The position numbers and the translations under genes were made by a program. The notes beneath the pieces are model-generated. The model saw nothing but the letters and a program-made list of their open reading frames with translations, was not told the DNA's origin and searched no databases. Below, in pieces: positions 54,461-62,954 of a DNA stretch of 64,000 nucleotides. Positions within the stretch are counted from its first letter, which is position 1, and every line of letters begins with the position of its first letter. The stretch is from Mycobacterium sp. 852013-51886_SCH5428379 (GTDB lineage Bacteria; Actinomycetota; Actinomycetes; Mycobacteriales; Mycobacteriaceae): the NCBI RefSeq assembly GCF_001665575.1, contig NZ_LZSU01000013.1, forward strand, positions 25,826 through 89,825, given 5' to 3'.

Positions 54461-54597
54461 TTCTTTCTCTCACCGCGCGCGAAAAGGTGGTCACCTCCTC
54501 CCGCCGGCCATAACGTCTTTCGCTGTACACCGTGCCACGCACGGCGTTGCCGCGGTATCGCGGCCACCGAGCCCTTTCGACAGCAGGAAAGACCTCA

Positions 54598-55587
54598 ATG
54601 ACGTTGCGTGTGGCCGATGTGTCCAAGAAGTACGAAGACACAACGGTTCTGGAGGGGCAGTCCTGGACCGCGGAGAAGGGCGAAATCCTCGCGGTGGTGG
54701 GGCCAAGCGGTTCCGGAAAGAGCACGCTGCTGAACCTGGTCAACCTTTCGACACGTCCGACGACCGGCTCGATCCACCTCGACGATCAGGACCTGACCGC
54801 GCTCGGGCGCCGCCACCTCCGGGTGGCACGGCGCAAGATCGGCACCGCGTTCCAGTCCGCTGCGCTGTTTCAGCGCCGCACCGTCATGGCGAATGTCGCT
54901 CTCCCGCTTACCTACATGTCCGTGAACAAGACACAGGCACGCGATCAGGCCACTCGTCTCATCGACCGCGTCGGCCTCACCGACCGGGCCGACTACTATC
55001 CCGGGCAGCTGTCCGGCGGCCAGAAGCAGCGTGTCGGCATCGCTCGGGCGTTGGCTCTGAATCCCCGGGTGCTGCTCGCCGACGAGATCACCTCGGGACT
55101 CGACCCGGTGACCACCGGCGCCATTCTGAAGTTGATCAAGGACCTTCGGGACGAACTGGAACTCACCGTCGTCCTCGTCACCCACGAGATGGACGTCGTC
55201 CGGCAGGTCGCTGACTCCGTGCTCTACCTCGAGCACGGGAAGGTTGTCGAATACGACACCACCACCTCCCTGCTGCGCAATCCGACCTCACGGGTAGGGG
55301 CACAGCTCCTCAGCTGGGGAGAAGATGACGGGTCTCTGGTCGACGAAACAAGCGGCGGCGTACTCGATCTCGTCTACGCCTCCGACCGTGTGCCCGGGAA
55401 CTGGGTCGGTGACCTCACGGTGCGCTTCGACACCAACGTCGACCTGATCGAGGCACTCGTGGAACGACTGCGCGACGAACAGTTCGGGCGGGCCCGGGTG
55501 CGGATCGGCGATCACCGCAAGGTGCCCGAGATCAAGACCTATCTCGCGACCCAAGGCATCGCCGTCCTGCGGGAGGGCGCGGCGTGA
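54598..55587 (+). CDS. MetN-like ABC transporter ATPase
   Basis: 329 residues. GPSGSGKSTLLNLVNL (Walker A), QLSGGQKQRVGIARAL (signature) and VLLADEITSGLDP (Walker B) are intact. The C-terminal 95 residues (NWVGDLTVRFDTNVDLIEAL) look like a NIL domain, which in MetN senses methionine. ATG 54598 has AGGAAAG 8 bases upstream. First gene of a six-gene cluster; a 170-bp upstream region with several palindromes is the likely control region. The cargo may be methionine or another small sulfur compound. Confidence 0.88.
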   Translation: MTLRVADVSKKYEDTTVLEGQSWTAEKGEILAVVGPSGSGKSTLLNLVNLSTRPTTGSIHLDDQDLTALGRRHLRVARRKIGTAFQSAALFQRRTVMANVALPLTYMSVNKTQARDQATRLIDRVGLTDRADYYPGQLSGGQKQRVGIARALALNPRVLLADEITSGLDPVTTGAILKLIKDLRDELELTVVLVTHEMDVVRQVADSVLYLEHGKVVEYDTTTSLLRNPTSRVGAQLLSWGEDDGSLVDETSGGVLDLVYASDRVPGNWVGDLTVRFDTNVDLIEALVERLRDEQFGRARVRIGDHRKVPEIKTYLATQGIAVLREGAA

Positions 55588-56279
55588 CAGCCCTGGCGTC
55601 TGCGCGTGACTTCAACACCCCGTGGAGTGAGGTCCCGGCCACGCTGTGGGCGGCCCTGCTCGAGACCCTGGCCATGGTCTTCTTCACATCGGTGATCGTG
55701 CTGACCGTCGGTCTGCTGATCGGCATCGTCCTGCACAACACGTCGGCGCGTGAATCCGCGCTGTTCACCAACGAGAAGGTCTACGGCGTCCTCGATTTCA
55801 TCGTCAACATCGGGCGGTCGCTGCCGTTCCTCATCCTGATGGCGTTCATGATCCCGTTGACTCGCCTCATCGTCGGCACGTCGGTCGGTATCCAGGCGGC
55901 GGTGATCCCGATGGCGATCGGCGGTATCCCGTACTTCGCGCGGCTGGTAGAGAACGCTCTGCGCGGTCTTCCCGACGAGGTGGTGCGCGCCAGCGTCGTC
56001 GCCGGTGCATCGAAGGTTCAGGCCGTACAAACCTCCCAGCTGTCCGAGGCACTGCCCTCCCTGGTAGGCGCGGCGACGATCCAAGTCATCGGCCTCATCG
56101 AATTCTCCGCCGTGGCCGGCGCCATCGGGGCGGGTGGACTGGGCAATCTGGCACTTGCCTACGGCTATCAGGCGTTCGACGACCACATCATGTTGGCCAC
56201 CGTGATCACCCTCATCGTTCTCGTTCAGCTGGTGCAGCTGAGCGGAAACCTGTTGGCCCGGTTGCTGACCCGGCCCTGA
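55584..56279 (+). CDS. MetI-like ABC transporter permease
   Basis: 231 residues, about five or six membrane helices. The EAA loop, where the permease meets the ATPase, is EVVRASVVAGASKVQAVQTS. The sequence GAGGLGNLALAYGYQAFDDH matches the conserved end of MetI. GTG 55584 overlaps metN by 4 bases. Together with MetN and the following binding protein it forms a methionine-type (MUT family) importer. Confidence 0.9.
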   Translation: MTALASARDFNTPWSEVPATLWAALLETLAMVFFTSVIVLTVGLLIGIVLHNTSARESALFTNEKVYGVLDFIVNIGRSLPFLILMAFMIPLTRLIVGTSVGIQAAVIPMAIGGIPYFARLVENALRGLPDEVVRASVVAGASKVQAVQTSQLSEALPSLVGAATIQVIGLIEFSAVAGAIGAGGLGNLALAYGYQAFDDHIMLATVITLIVLVQLVQLSGNLLARLLTRP

Positions 56280-56314
56280 ACCAATCACCCAGCAGATAAG
56301 ACAAAGGATCAGTC

Positions 56315-57250
56315 ATGAGTAATGACCCGCAGGGGTTCGTCATCGAGAAGCGACCGAAGTGGAAGTGGATCACCGGAGTCGGCGGCGTCGTCGTCCTCGT
56401 CGTAGCGATCGTCGTCGCGGTCACCCTGCGGGGAGAAGAGGAGAACAAGGGATTCACCTCGTCGCTCAAGATCGCCTACGCGACGTCGACCCCTGCGCAG
56501 AAGGCGATCATCGATTACGTGAACGACGAGATCGCCCCCGACTACGGGATCACGCTCGAAGCCGTCGGATACGGCGACGGCGACGCGATCTACCGTTCGG
56601 TCGACGAGCACAAGACCGCCGGACACTTCACGGCGCACCGGTACTGGACCGAAGAGGTCAACAAGAAACTCGGCACCCACAATTTCGCCACGGACGCGGA
56701 GATCTACACATGGGTGGGCAGCATCTACTCGCCCAGATACCGCGATCTCAACGACATTCCGGACGGCGCGAAGGTCAGCATCCCGCAGGAACCGTCCGTC
56801 CAGGCCCAGCAGCTCCAGGTGATCGCCAACCTCGGCTTCATCACCCTCGACCCGGGCGTCGACCCGCTGTTCGTCAGCTTGCGCGACGTCACCAGCAATC
56901 CGCGCAACTGGAAGCTCACCCCGATCGAGCTCACCAGCCAACCGCGGGTCTACCAGGACTTCGACGTGACCTTCGGAGGAGGTGAGGGCGTCGACCCGAG
57001 TTGGCTCATCACCACCGTGCCGCTGCCGCGGGCGTATTCGCCGCCGCTGACGGTCGCCGACGACAGTCGTACCGACCCCAACATCGTCAAGCTGTATGAC
57101 GCGCTGCGAGATCCGCGTCTGCAGCGTTGGCTCAAAGAAGGTGACGGGCAGCAGTACAACCTCGTGATTGCCGCGGTGCCGACCGATCAGCCCCTGGCGC
57201 ATCCCGAGCTGTACGTCCCGCTCGACCCCGGCACGGAACGTCAGCAGTGA
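56315..57250 (+). CDS. MetQ/NLPA-family substrate-binding protein, membrane-anchored
   Basis: 311 residues. The NLPA fold is clear: LKIAYATSTPAQKAIIDYVN, VDEHKTAGHFTAHRYWTEEV and KVSIPQEPSVQAQQLQVIANL. Members bind methionine, other amino acids or related compounds for the ABC importer. Unusually there is no lipobox cysteine: an N-terminal helix (about 19-40, ITGVGGVVVLVVAIVVAVTL) after a basic cytoplasmic stub suggests a permanent membrane anchor. ATG 56315 follows AAAGGA at 7 bases. The stop overlaps the next gene. Confidence 0.87.
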   Translation: MSNDPQGFVIEKRPKWKWITGVGGVVVLVVAIVVAVTLRGEEENKGFTSSLKIAYATSTPAQKAIIDYVNDEIAPDYGITLEAVGYGDGDAIYRSVDEHKTAGHFTAHRYWTEEVNKKLGTHNFATDAEIYTWVGSIYSPRYRDLNDIPDGAKVSIPQEPSVQAQQLQVIANLGFITLDPGVDPLFVSLRDVTSNPRNWKLTPIELTSQPRVYQDFDVTFGGGEGVDPSWLITTVPLPRAYSPPLTVADDSRTDPNIVKLYDALRDPRLQRWLKEGDGQQYNLVIAAVPTDQPLAHPELYVPLDPGTERQQ

Positions 57251-58143
57251 GCGGCACGCGAAGCGTCCTGCTCGACGTCCACACCCACTACGTCGACCCG
57301 TCGTGGTACGAGCAGGACGGTACGGCGGAAGCCACCCGCCACGAGCTGATCGGTGATCTCGACGCACTCGGCCGGTTGGCCGCCGGCGACGCGGACGTGA
57401 TCCGGGTACTCAGCGCCCCGCCGGAGATCCTCTACGGCACATTGCCGCCGTCGGACAGCCAGCTGCGCCGCCACAACGAGCAGCTCGCCACGATCGCGGC
57501 GAGTCGCTCCGGTCTCCGCGCCTTCGGCTCCGTTGACGCCTTCTCCGATGACGCCGCGGGCCAGATCGCCCATGCCGTCGACGATCTGGGATTGGCGGGC
57601 GTCGTGGTGGACTCAGGACACGGAGACGCCCATTTCGGTGACACCCAGACGTGGAGGGTGCTCGAAGCCGTCGCCGAGCGGAACGTACCGCTGTTCGTCC
57701 ACCCCGTGTGGACCGCGGACTCCGACAGCGTGCGGGAACGCCACGGAGCCCAGGCCGCGGCATGGGGTCGCGGTTACCGCAATGGGATCGCCCTGCTGAA
57801 CCTGCTCGACTCCGGTGTGGCGAAAAAATTCCCCGACGTGAAGATCGTCATCACGGGTTTGGCGGCCGGGTCACTGTGGTTCGCCCATCAGCAGATCCAT
57901 GAGCTGCGTGACGAACTCGGTGCGAATCCGCACTTCTACATCGACACCACCTCGTTTCACGCCCCGTCGGTCCGCTACCAGGTCGACGTGCTGGGTGCCG
58001 ACCGGGTGGTGCTGGGCAGCGATTGGCCGTTCCACACCGACGGCACGCGAGACGTGGCGGAGTCGGTGCTCGTGGAGGCCGGTCTCTCCGACAGCGACGC
58101 CCGAAACGTGCTGTCCGCAAACCTGACGAGTCTGATCGCCTGA
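57247..58143 (+). CDS. Amidohydrolase-2 family metal-dependent hydrolase
   Basis: 298 residues, TIM-barrel. Metal ligands DVHTHY (residues 9-14), the His in PLFVHPVW and the Asp in VVLGSDWPFH match the amidohydrolase-related family (ACMSD / gamma-resorcylate decarboxylase group), which performs hydrolysis or decarboxylation. GTG 57247 overlaps the metQ stop by 4 bases. Its place between an importer and two oxidative enzymes suggests it processes the imported compound or a breakdown product. Confidence 0.87.
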   Translation: MSGTRSVLLDVHTHYVDPSWYEQDGTAEATRHELIGDLDALGRLAAGDADVIRVLSAPPEILYGTLPPSDSQLRRHNEQLATIAASRSGLRAFGSVDAFSDDAAGQIAHAVDDLGLAGVVVDSGHGDAHFGDTQTWRVLEAVAERNVPLFVHPVWTADSDSVRERHGAQAAAWGRGYRNGIALLNLLDSGVAKKFPDVKIVITGLAAGSLWFAHQQIHELRDELGANPHFYIDTTSFHAPSVRYQVDVLGADRVVLGSDWPFHTDGTRDVAESVLVEAGLSDSDARNVLSANLTSLIA

Positions 58144-58144
58144 T

Positions 58145-59380
58145 ATGCCACCTCTTCAAAGCAATGCCGATTTCGGTCAGCGATTCGCCGAACTGCTTCC
58201 GCAGCTCGCGGCCGGCACCGTCGACCGGGAACGGAAACGCGAACTGCCACATGCCGAGATCCGCGAACTCCTCGGAATCGGTTTCGGCACACAGCGAATC
58301 CCGGGGGAGTGGGGCGGCCCGGGATGGGATCTCGCGCGCACGCTCGGATCGGTGATCGACCTGGCGGCCGCGGATCCCCACATCGCACACGCCTTCCGCG
58401 GTCACTTCAACGTCATCGAGGATTCGCGGTTGGCGGCCCCGAACCACCATCCGGCGCTGATCGAGGCGCTGGTCGCAGGTCAATTCGTCGGCACGGCATA
58501 CTCGGAGCGCACGCTCGGCCCGGATCGGGAGGCGCGTCTGCTGCACCGCGACGGTGTGTATCACCTGAGCGGGGTGAAGTACTACACGACCGGCAGCGTG
58601 TACGCCGACTGGATCGTCGCGGCAGGGCGGGACGTGGTGACCGGGGAGCACGTCAACGTGATCGTGGACGCCCACCACCCGGGCGTCGACATCGTGGACG
58701 ACTGGGACGGGTTCGGTCAGACGCTGACCGGCAGCGGCACCACCCGATTCACCGATGTCCCGGTGGCGTACCGCAATCACGTCGGGAACGAATCCGATCT
58801 CCGGCCGCCGAACGCCCACCAGGCCGCGTTCCTGCAGCTGTATCTACTGGCGGTGATCGCGGGCATCAGTGCCGCGATAGCCCGCGACGCCGTCACCTTT
58901 GTGCGACCCCGGCAGCGCACCTTCGGGGTGGCGGCCGTCGCGGAGCCCCGGCGCAACCCGCTGGTTCACGAGGTCGTCGGGGAGTTGCACGGCATTGCTG
59001 TCACGGTGCGGTCGACGGTGATCGACGCAGCCCGTGCACTCGGCGATCTGCAGGTTCTGCTGCGCGACAGCACCATCGAGGAAAAGGTCAAAACGGAGGC
59101 CGCCGCGGTGGAGCTCATCCGGGTGTACACCATCCAGTCACAGGTGATCGATCTGGCGCTGCGCGGCGCCGGTCGGATCTTCGACGTGGGCGGGGCCTCG
59201 GCGACCAGCGTCGAGTTGGCCCTCGACCGGCACTGGCGCAACATCCGCACGATCGGTGCGCACAATCCGGCCGCGCAGCGGCTGCAGCAGGCAGGCAACT
59301 TCTACCTCAACGGCGTGCGGCCGCCCGCACTCGGACATCTGCAGCCAGCCGACATCGGACTGATCGGACCGCCACGATGA
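58145..59380 (+). CDS. Acyl-CoA dehydrogenase-like flavoenzyme (SfnB/DszC-type)
   Basis: 411 residues with the ACAD fold but without fatty-acid beta-oxidation context. GIGFGTQRIPGEWGGPGWDL is the N-terminal signature; VAYRNHVGNE and GAGRIFDVGGASATSVELAL fit the DszC/SfnB-type monooxygenase subgroup, which uses reduced flavin from another protein. The catalytic Glu of true ACADs is not at the usual place. It begins one base after the amidohydrolase stop and ends overlapping the monooxygenase gene. Probably acts on a small sulfur- or nitrogen-containing compound. Confidence 0.83.
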   Translation: MPPLQSNADFGQRFAELLPQLAAGTVDRERKRELPHAEIRELLGIGFGTQRIPGEWGGPGWDLARTLGSVIDLAAADPHIAHAFRGHFNVIEDSRLAAPNHHPALIEALVAGQFVGTAYSERTLGPDREARLLHRDGVYHLSGVKYYTTGSVYADWIVAAGRDVVTGEHVNVIVDAHHPGVDIVDDWDGFGQTLTGSGTTRFTDVPVAYRNHVGNESDLRPPNAHQAAFLQLYLLAVIAGISAAIARDAVTFVRPRQRTFGVAAVAEPRRNPLVHEVVGELHGIAVTVRSTVIDAARALGDLQVLLRDSTIEEKVKTEAAAVELIRVYTIQSQVIDLALRGAGRIFDVGGASATSVELALDRHWRNIRTIGAHNPAAQRLQQAGNFYLNGVRPPALGHLQPADIGLIGPPR

Positions 59381-60696
59381 CCAGAAGAGCGGCGGGCGAG
59401 CAACTGCACCTGAATGTCAACATCCTCCCGTCCGGCTCACACCCTGCTGCGTGGCGCTCGAAACACGGTGTCTCACGGGGGTTCATCGATATCTCGCTGT
59501 ACCAGCAGATCGGCAGGATCGCCGAGCGTGGGAAGCTCGACGCCATCTTCCTGGCCGATACCTTGGCACTGCCGTCCGGGGTGATCGCCTCGGGTCCGAC
59601 GTGGTCACTCGACCCTGTGGTGATCCTGACTTCGGTCGCTGCGGTCACCGAGCACATCGGGTTGATCGGCACCGCCAGCGCAACGTTCCACAATCCGTGG
59701 ACGCTGGCCCGGACCTTTCTGTCCCTCGACCACGCCTCGGGCGGCCGAGCCGGCTGGAACATGGTCACCACCAGCGAACCGTCGTCCGCGTTCAACTTCG
59801 GCGATCAGCCGCTGCCGCCCAAGGCGCATCGGTACGCCCGTGCAGCAGAATTCGTGGAGCTGGTGAAGGCGCTGTGGAACGGCTGGGCCGACGATGCGCT
59901 GGTGGCGGATACCGCATCCGGCGTCTTCGCCGACCCGGCACGGATCACCGCACCGGATTTCCACGGCGACTACTTCGACGTGGCCGGCCCGCTCGCGTTA
60001 CCACGGTCACCGCAGGGGCAGCCCCTTCTGGTGCAGGCGGGTGGCTCGCCGGAGGGACGCGACCTGGCCGCCCGGCACGCGGATGCCTTGTTCAACGCCC
60101 AGCTGACACTCACCGGCGCTCAACGCTATTACCGCGACATCAAGAACCGGGCCCGCGAGTACGGTCGAGACCCCGGCACCATCGCCGTACTCCCCGGGGT
60201 CGAGATCACCGTCGGGGAGAGCACCGCGGATGCGTGGGCTCGCAAGAACGAGCTCGACGACCTCATTCCCCGTGCCGTGCGGTTGCAGAACTTCGCGGCC
60301 CGCATCGGGATTCCGGTGCAACACCTGTCCTGGGACGAACCCATACCGGCCGACTTCCGCGACGCGGTCACCGAGCACAGCTTCGGATTCGCCTCCGCAT
60401 TCCGCGATCTCAACGACGAGGAGCGGCTGCCCGTCGGGGAATTGATCCGCCGGGGTGGCGGCGTGCATCGCACGCTGGTCGGCTCGCCGACCGACATCGC
60501 GGATTCGCTCGAGGAGTGGTTCGAGGAGGAGGGTGCCGACGGATTCAACGTCAACATTGACGTGTTTCCCGAAGGACTCGAACGGTTCGTCGACCTCGCC
60601 GTACCCGAATTGCAGCGACGCGGCCTGTTCCGCCGCGAGTACGCGCAGTCGACGCTACGGCAGCGCTACGCCAATTCCGCAGTGCTGCCGGTGTGA
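59377..60696 (+). CDS. NtaA/SnaA/DszA-family FMN-dependent monooxygenase
   Basis: 439 residues of the luciferase-like superfamily, NtaA/DszA branch. Markers: LHLNVNILPSGSHPAAWR, FLADTLALPSG, TASATFHNPWTLARTFLSLDH and GRAGWNMVTTSEPSSAFNFG. These enzymes use FMNH2 made by a separate reductase and attack chelators, sulfones or other compounds. ATG 59377 overlaps the preceding stop (ATGA); the open frame upstream is antisense-like and not used. Paired with the ACAD-like gene it looks like an oxidative desulfurisation or C-N cleavage module. Confidence 0.9.
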   Translation: MTRRAAGEQLHLNVNILPSGSHPAAWRSKHGVSRGFIDISLYQQIGRIAERGKLDAIFLADTLALPSGVIASGPTWSLDPVVILTSVAAVTEHIGLIGTASATFHNPWTLARTFLSLDHASGGRAGWNMVTTSEPSSAFNFGDQPLPPKAHRYARAAEFVELVKALWNGWADDALVADTASGVFADPARITAPDFHGDYFDVAGPLALPRSPQGQPLLVQAGGSPEGRDLAARHADALFNAQLTLTGAQRYYRDIKNRAREYGRDPGTIAVLPGVEITVGESTADAWARKNELDDLIPRAVRLQNFAARIGIPVQHLSWDEPIPADFRDAVTEHSFGFASAFRDLNDEERLPVGELIRRGGGVHRTLVGSPTDIADSLEEWFEEEGADGFNVNIDVFPEGLERFVDLAVPELQRRGLFRREYAQSTLRQRYANSAVLPV

Positions 60697-60739
60697 ACAG
60701 CCCCGGCGGCATAGCGGGCGCGCCGTCACCGCGCTCGAA

Positions 60740-61159
60740 TCATCCCACTGGTTGGAGAACCACCACCGGAATGGTGCGGTCAGACCGAGCCGCGAAATCG
60801 TCGATCATCGGCATGATCGCCCTTTGGGTATCCCAGATGCGTTGCCGCTCAGCGTCCCCAGCTACGCGCGCCACGGCTCTGTACCGTAAGCCCCCGACTT
60901 CGATTTCAACGCTGGGATTGGCGACGACGTTGTGAAACCAAGATGGGTGGGTGGGCGCCCCTCCGTTGGAGGCGAATATTGCCCAGCTGCCGCCCAAATC
61001 CTGATGGATCAGCAGTGATTCGCGTTCCAGTCCACTCTTGGCGCCGGTACTGTGCAACACGAGCAGGTCGGCTTCGCCGTCTCCGAAACTGGCGACTTTG
61101 CCGCTGTTGGAACGGAACTCGTCGATCAGTCTCTCGTTCATCTCTCTAGGGTCAGTCAC
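60740..61159 (-). CDS. Deazaflavin (F420)-dependent nitroreductase-family protein
   Basis: 139 residues. LLVLHSTGAKSGLERESLLI and SWFHNVVANPSVEIEVGG are the hallmarks of the F420-binding Ddn family (DUF385). Members use F420H2 to reduce quinones or nitro compounds. The start may be GTG 61159 or ATG 61141 (MNERLIDEF); neither has a good Shine-Dalgarno. Last gene of a three-gene minus-strand group, 22 bases after the zinc-type dehydrogenase. Confidence 0.88.
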   Translation of the reverse strand: MTDPREMNERLIDEFRSNSGKVASFGDGEADLLVLHSTGAKSGLERESLLIHQDLGGSWAIFASNGGAPTHPSWFHNVVANPSVEIEVGGLRYRAVARVAGDAERQRIWDTQRAIMPMIDDFAARSDRTIPVVVLQPVG

Positions 61160-61181
61160 TTCATGCCGTTCGGTCAGTAGG

Positions 61182-62177
61182 TCAGGTTTCGATGACGATC
61201 TTGCCGATGGTGCGACGGCTCTCGATCAAGGTGTGCGCCGTCTTCATGTTGTCCACGGTCAACCCCGTGAGTTTGGTCGTCGCAATCGGGCGCAACTGGC
61301 CGCTGACGACGTACTCACTGATGGTGTTCAGGATGCAGCTCTGGTTAACCGGGCCCGTCCCGCCGCCTGGTCGGCTGAACACCATTTCGGTGTGCAGCGA
61401 GATGGATTTCTGTGTCAGCGGGGCGAGGTCGAGTGGGGCACCGAGGTCGACGGTCGACAGGTGGCCGAAGGGCCGTAGGAGAGCGCCGATCCAGGGGAGG
61501 TTGTCCACCGTCCCGGCGGTGGACAGCACCATGTCGACTTGCTCGATGCCGTTGTTGCCCAGTTGTTCAAGGACATCTGACGCGCGGTCCACCACCAGAT
61601 CCGCGCCCATCGTGCGACACCAGGCTCGAGACTGAGGACGGGAGGCGGTGCTGATGACGAGCGCCTCGGTCCTGGCCTTGAGCAGCTGCGTCGCCAATGA
61701 TCCGACCCCACCGGCACCGCCGACGATCAGGATGCGCTCCACTCCCGGCGGCAGGGCCGGCTGGTCGCGGAACATCGCCTCCCAGCCGGTCAGCGCGCCG
61801 ATGGGCAACGAGGCAGCATCGGCAAAAGGGAGCTGCTCGGGGATCTTGGCGACGAGCCGATGGTCGACGGCCACTCGCTCCGCCCAGCAGCCGTCTCGAG
61901 CAAGGTCGCCGGTACCCATGACCCGGTCGCCGGCCGCGAACCCGGTGGCCGAGGATCCGGTTTCGACGACGACACCCGCGAACTCCCAGCCGAGGATGAG
62001 TCTCCCGCCCGGCTCGGCGCTACGCACCGAACGGATCAACGCCTCTCCGGGATTCACGCCGATTGCCCGGATGTCGACCAGGAGGTCACTATCCCGGGGT
62101 ACCGGCTCGTCTACCTCGATATGATCCAGCGCGAACGCGTCGACCGGATGTGCTCGCTCGTAAGCCAGCGCCTTCAC
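61182..62177 (-). CDS. Zinc-independent MDR oxidoreductase (quinone reductase-like)
   Basis: 331 residues. GWEFAGVVVETGSSATGFAAGDRV is the MDR substrate-domain signature; GGAGGVGSLATQLLKA is the NADP-binding GxGxxG motif. The structural and catalytic zinc cysteines are absent, as in zinc-binding-dehydrogenase-type quinone oxidoreductases. The C-terminus ends SRRTIGKIVIET, usual for this group. Middle gene of the operon with the NADP-binding protein and the F420-type protein. Confidence 0.88.
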   Translation of the reverse strand: MKALAYERAHPVDAFALDHIEVDEPVPRDSDLLVDIRAIGVNPGEALIRSVRSAEPGGRLILGWEFAGVVVETGSSATGFAAGDRVMGTGDLARDGCWAERVAVDHRLVAKIPEQLPFADAASLPIGALTGWEAMFRDQPALPPGVERILIVGGAGGVGSLATQLLKARTEALVISTASRPQSRAWCRTMGADLVVDRASDVLEQLGNNGIEQVDMVLSTAGTVDNLPWIGALLRPFGHLSTVDLGAPLDLAPLTQKSISLHTEMVFSRPGGGTGPVNQSCILNTISEYVVSGQLRPIATTKLTGLTVDNMKTAHTLIESRRTIGKIVIET

Positions 62178-62217
62178 CGAGCCCCTCCGTCGTGCGGACT
62201 TGGAGCGATCATCGACG

Positions 62218-62832
62218 TCAGTCCTGTTTGAGGGCGTGCAGTCCCGAGAGCGGGCCGCCGCCGACCTGCATCAGTCGGCCGCCGTCCCGCAACGATCCCA
62301 TGTCGACCGGGGCGAAGCCGAAACCGTCGACCAACTCACCGAAGGTCGCCTTCGCTGCGTCGTCGTCGCCGGCGTAGAACAGGACTTGACGCCCGGCCGG
62401 GTGGCGCGGGTCGGGCGCCAAGTAGTCGGCGCGCAGGGTATTGAACGCTTTGATCACCCGGGCGCCGGGCGCGAGCGCGGCGACCCGCTCGCTTCCGGTC
62501 TGATCGCCGAGGTCGGCCACCTCAACCGGGTCCAGTCGCGCGAATTGGTTGGTGCAATCGACCAGGATGCGTCCGTCCCACGGTGGCAGGTCAGCCAACG
62601 CGGCCGGGATGGCCGGCCACATCACCGCGAGGAACACCATGTCCGCTTCCGCGGCTTGCGCAATCGTTCCTGCCGAGGCCAGCGGACCCAGGTCGGCGAC
62701 GACCTCAGTCAACGTCGACGGACCGCGGCTGTTGCTCAACGTCACGCGGTGACCGGCCGTCACCAGGTGACGGGCCAGCGCCTGGGCGATGGTGCCGGCG
62801 CCGATGGTTCCGAAGTTCACGCGTTGTCCCAT
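62218..62832 (-). CDS. NADP-binding protein of the F420 oxidoreductase family
   Basis: 204 residues. NFGTIGAGTIAQALARHLVTAGHRVTLSNSRGP is the Rossmann NADP-binding start of NADPH:F420 oxidoreductase relatives; ARVIKAFNTLRADYL and MQVGGGPLSGLHALKQD close the fold. It may reduce F420 or act on another substrate; the true F420 site cannot be confirmed by eye. First gene of the operon, divergent from the TetR gene across a palindrome-rich promoter region. Confidence 0.8.
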   Translation of the reverse strand: MGQRVNFGTIGAGTIAQALARHLVTAGHRVTLSNSRGPSTLTEVVADLGPLASAGTIAQAAEADMVFLAVMWPAIPAALADLPPWDGRILVDCTNQFARLDPVEVADLGDQTGSERVAALAPGARVIKAFNTLRADYLAPDPRHPAGRQVLFYAGDDDAAKATFGELVDGFGFAPVDMGSLRDGGRLMQVGGGPLSGLHALKQD

Positions 62833-62842
62833 CTCTCGAGCG

Positions 62843-62892
62843 TTTTGATGACGATCATCATCGATTAGTTATGATGTCATGTGTCATCAAAA
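62843..62892. promoter_or_regulatory. Operator region with nested TGATGA/TCATCA palindromes
   Basis: TTTTGATGAC (62843-62852) and GTCATCAAAA (62883-62892) are perfect inverted repeats. Inside them lie GATGA-cga-TCATC (62847-62859) and ATGA-tg-TCAT (62871-62880). The stretch is AT-rich in a GC-rich genome and sits between divergent genes, as expected for a TetR operator over two promoters. Confidence 0.75.
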
Positions 62893-62954
62893 GGCGTCAA
62901 GCAACGACGGCGTTCTGATCGAATCGGTCGACCCGCCGGAGAGGGGATTTTGAG

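Noticed and set aside
58309..60696. A 795-residue monooxygenase reading
   Set aside because: The first 356 codons are an out-of-frame reading of the ACAD-like gene. ATG 59377 starts with the expected family sequence.
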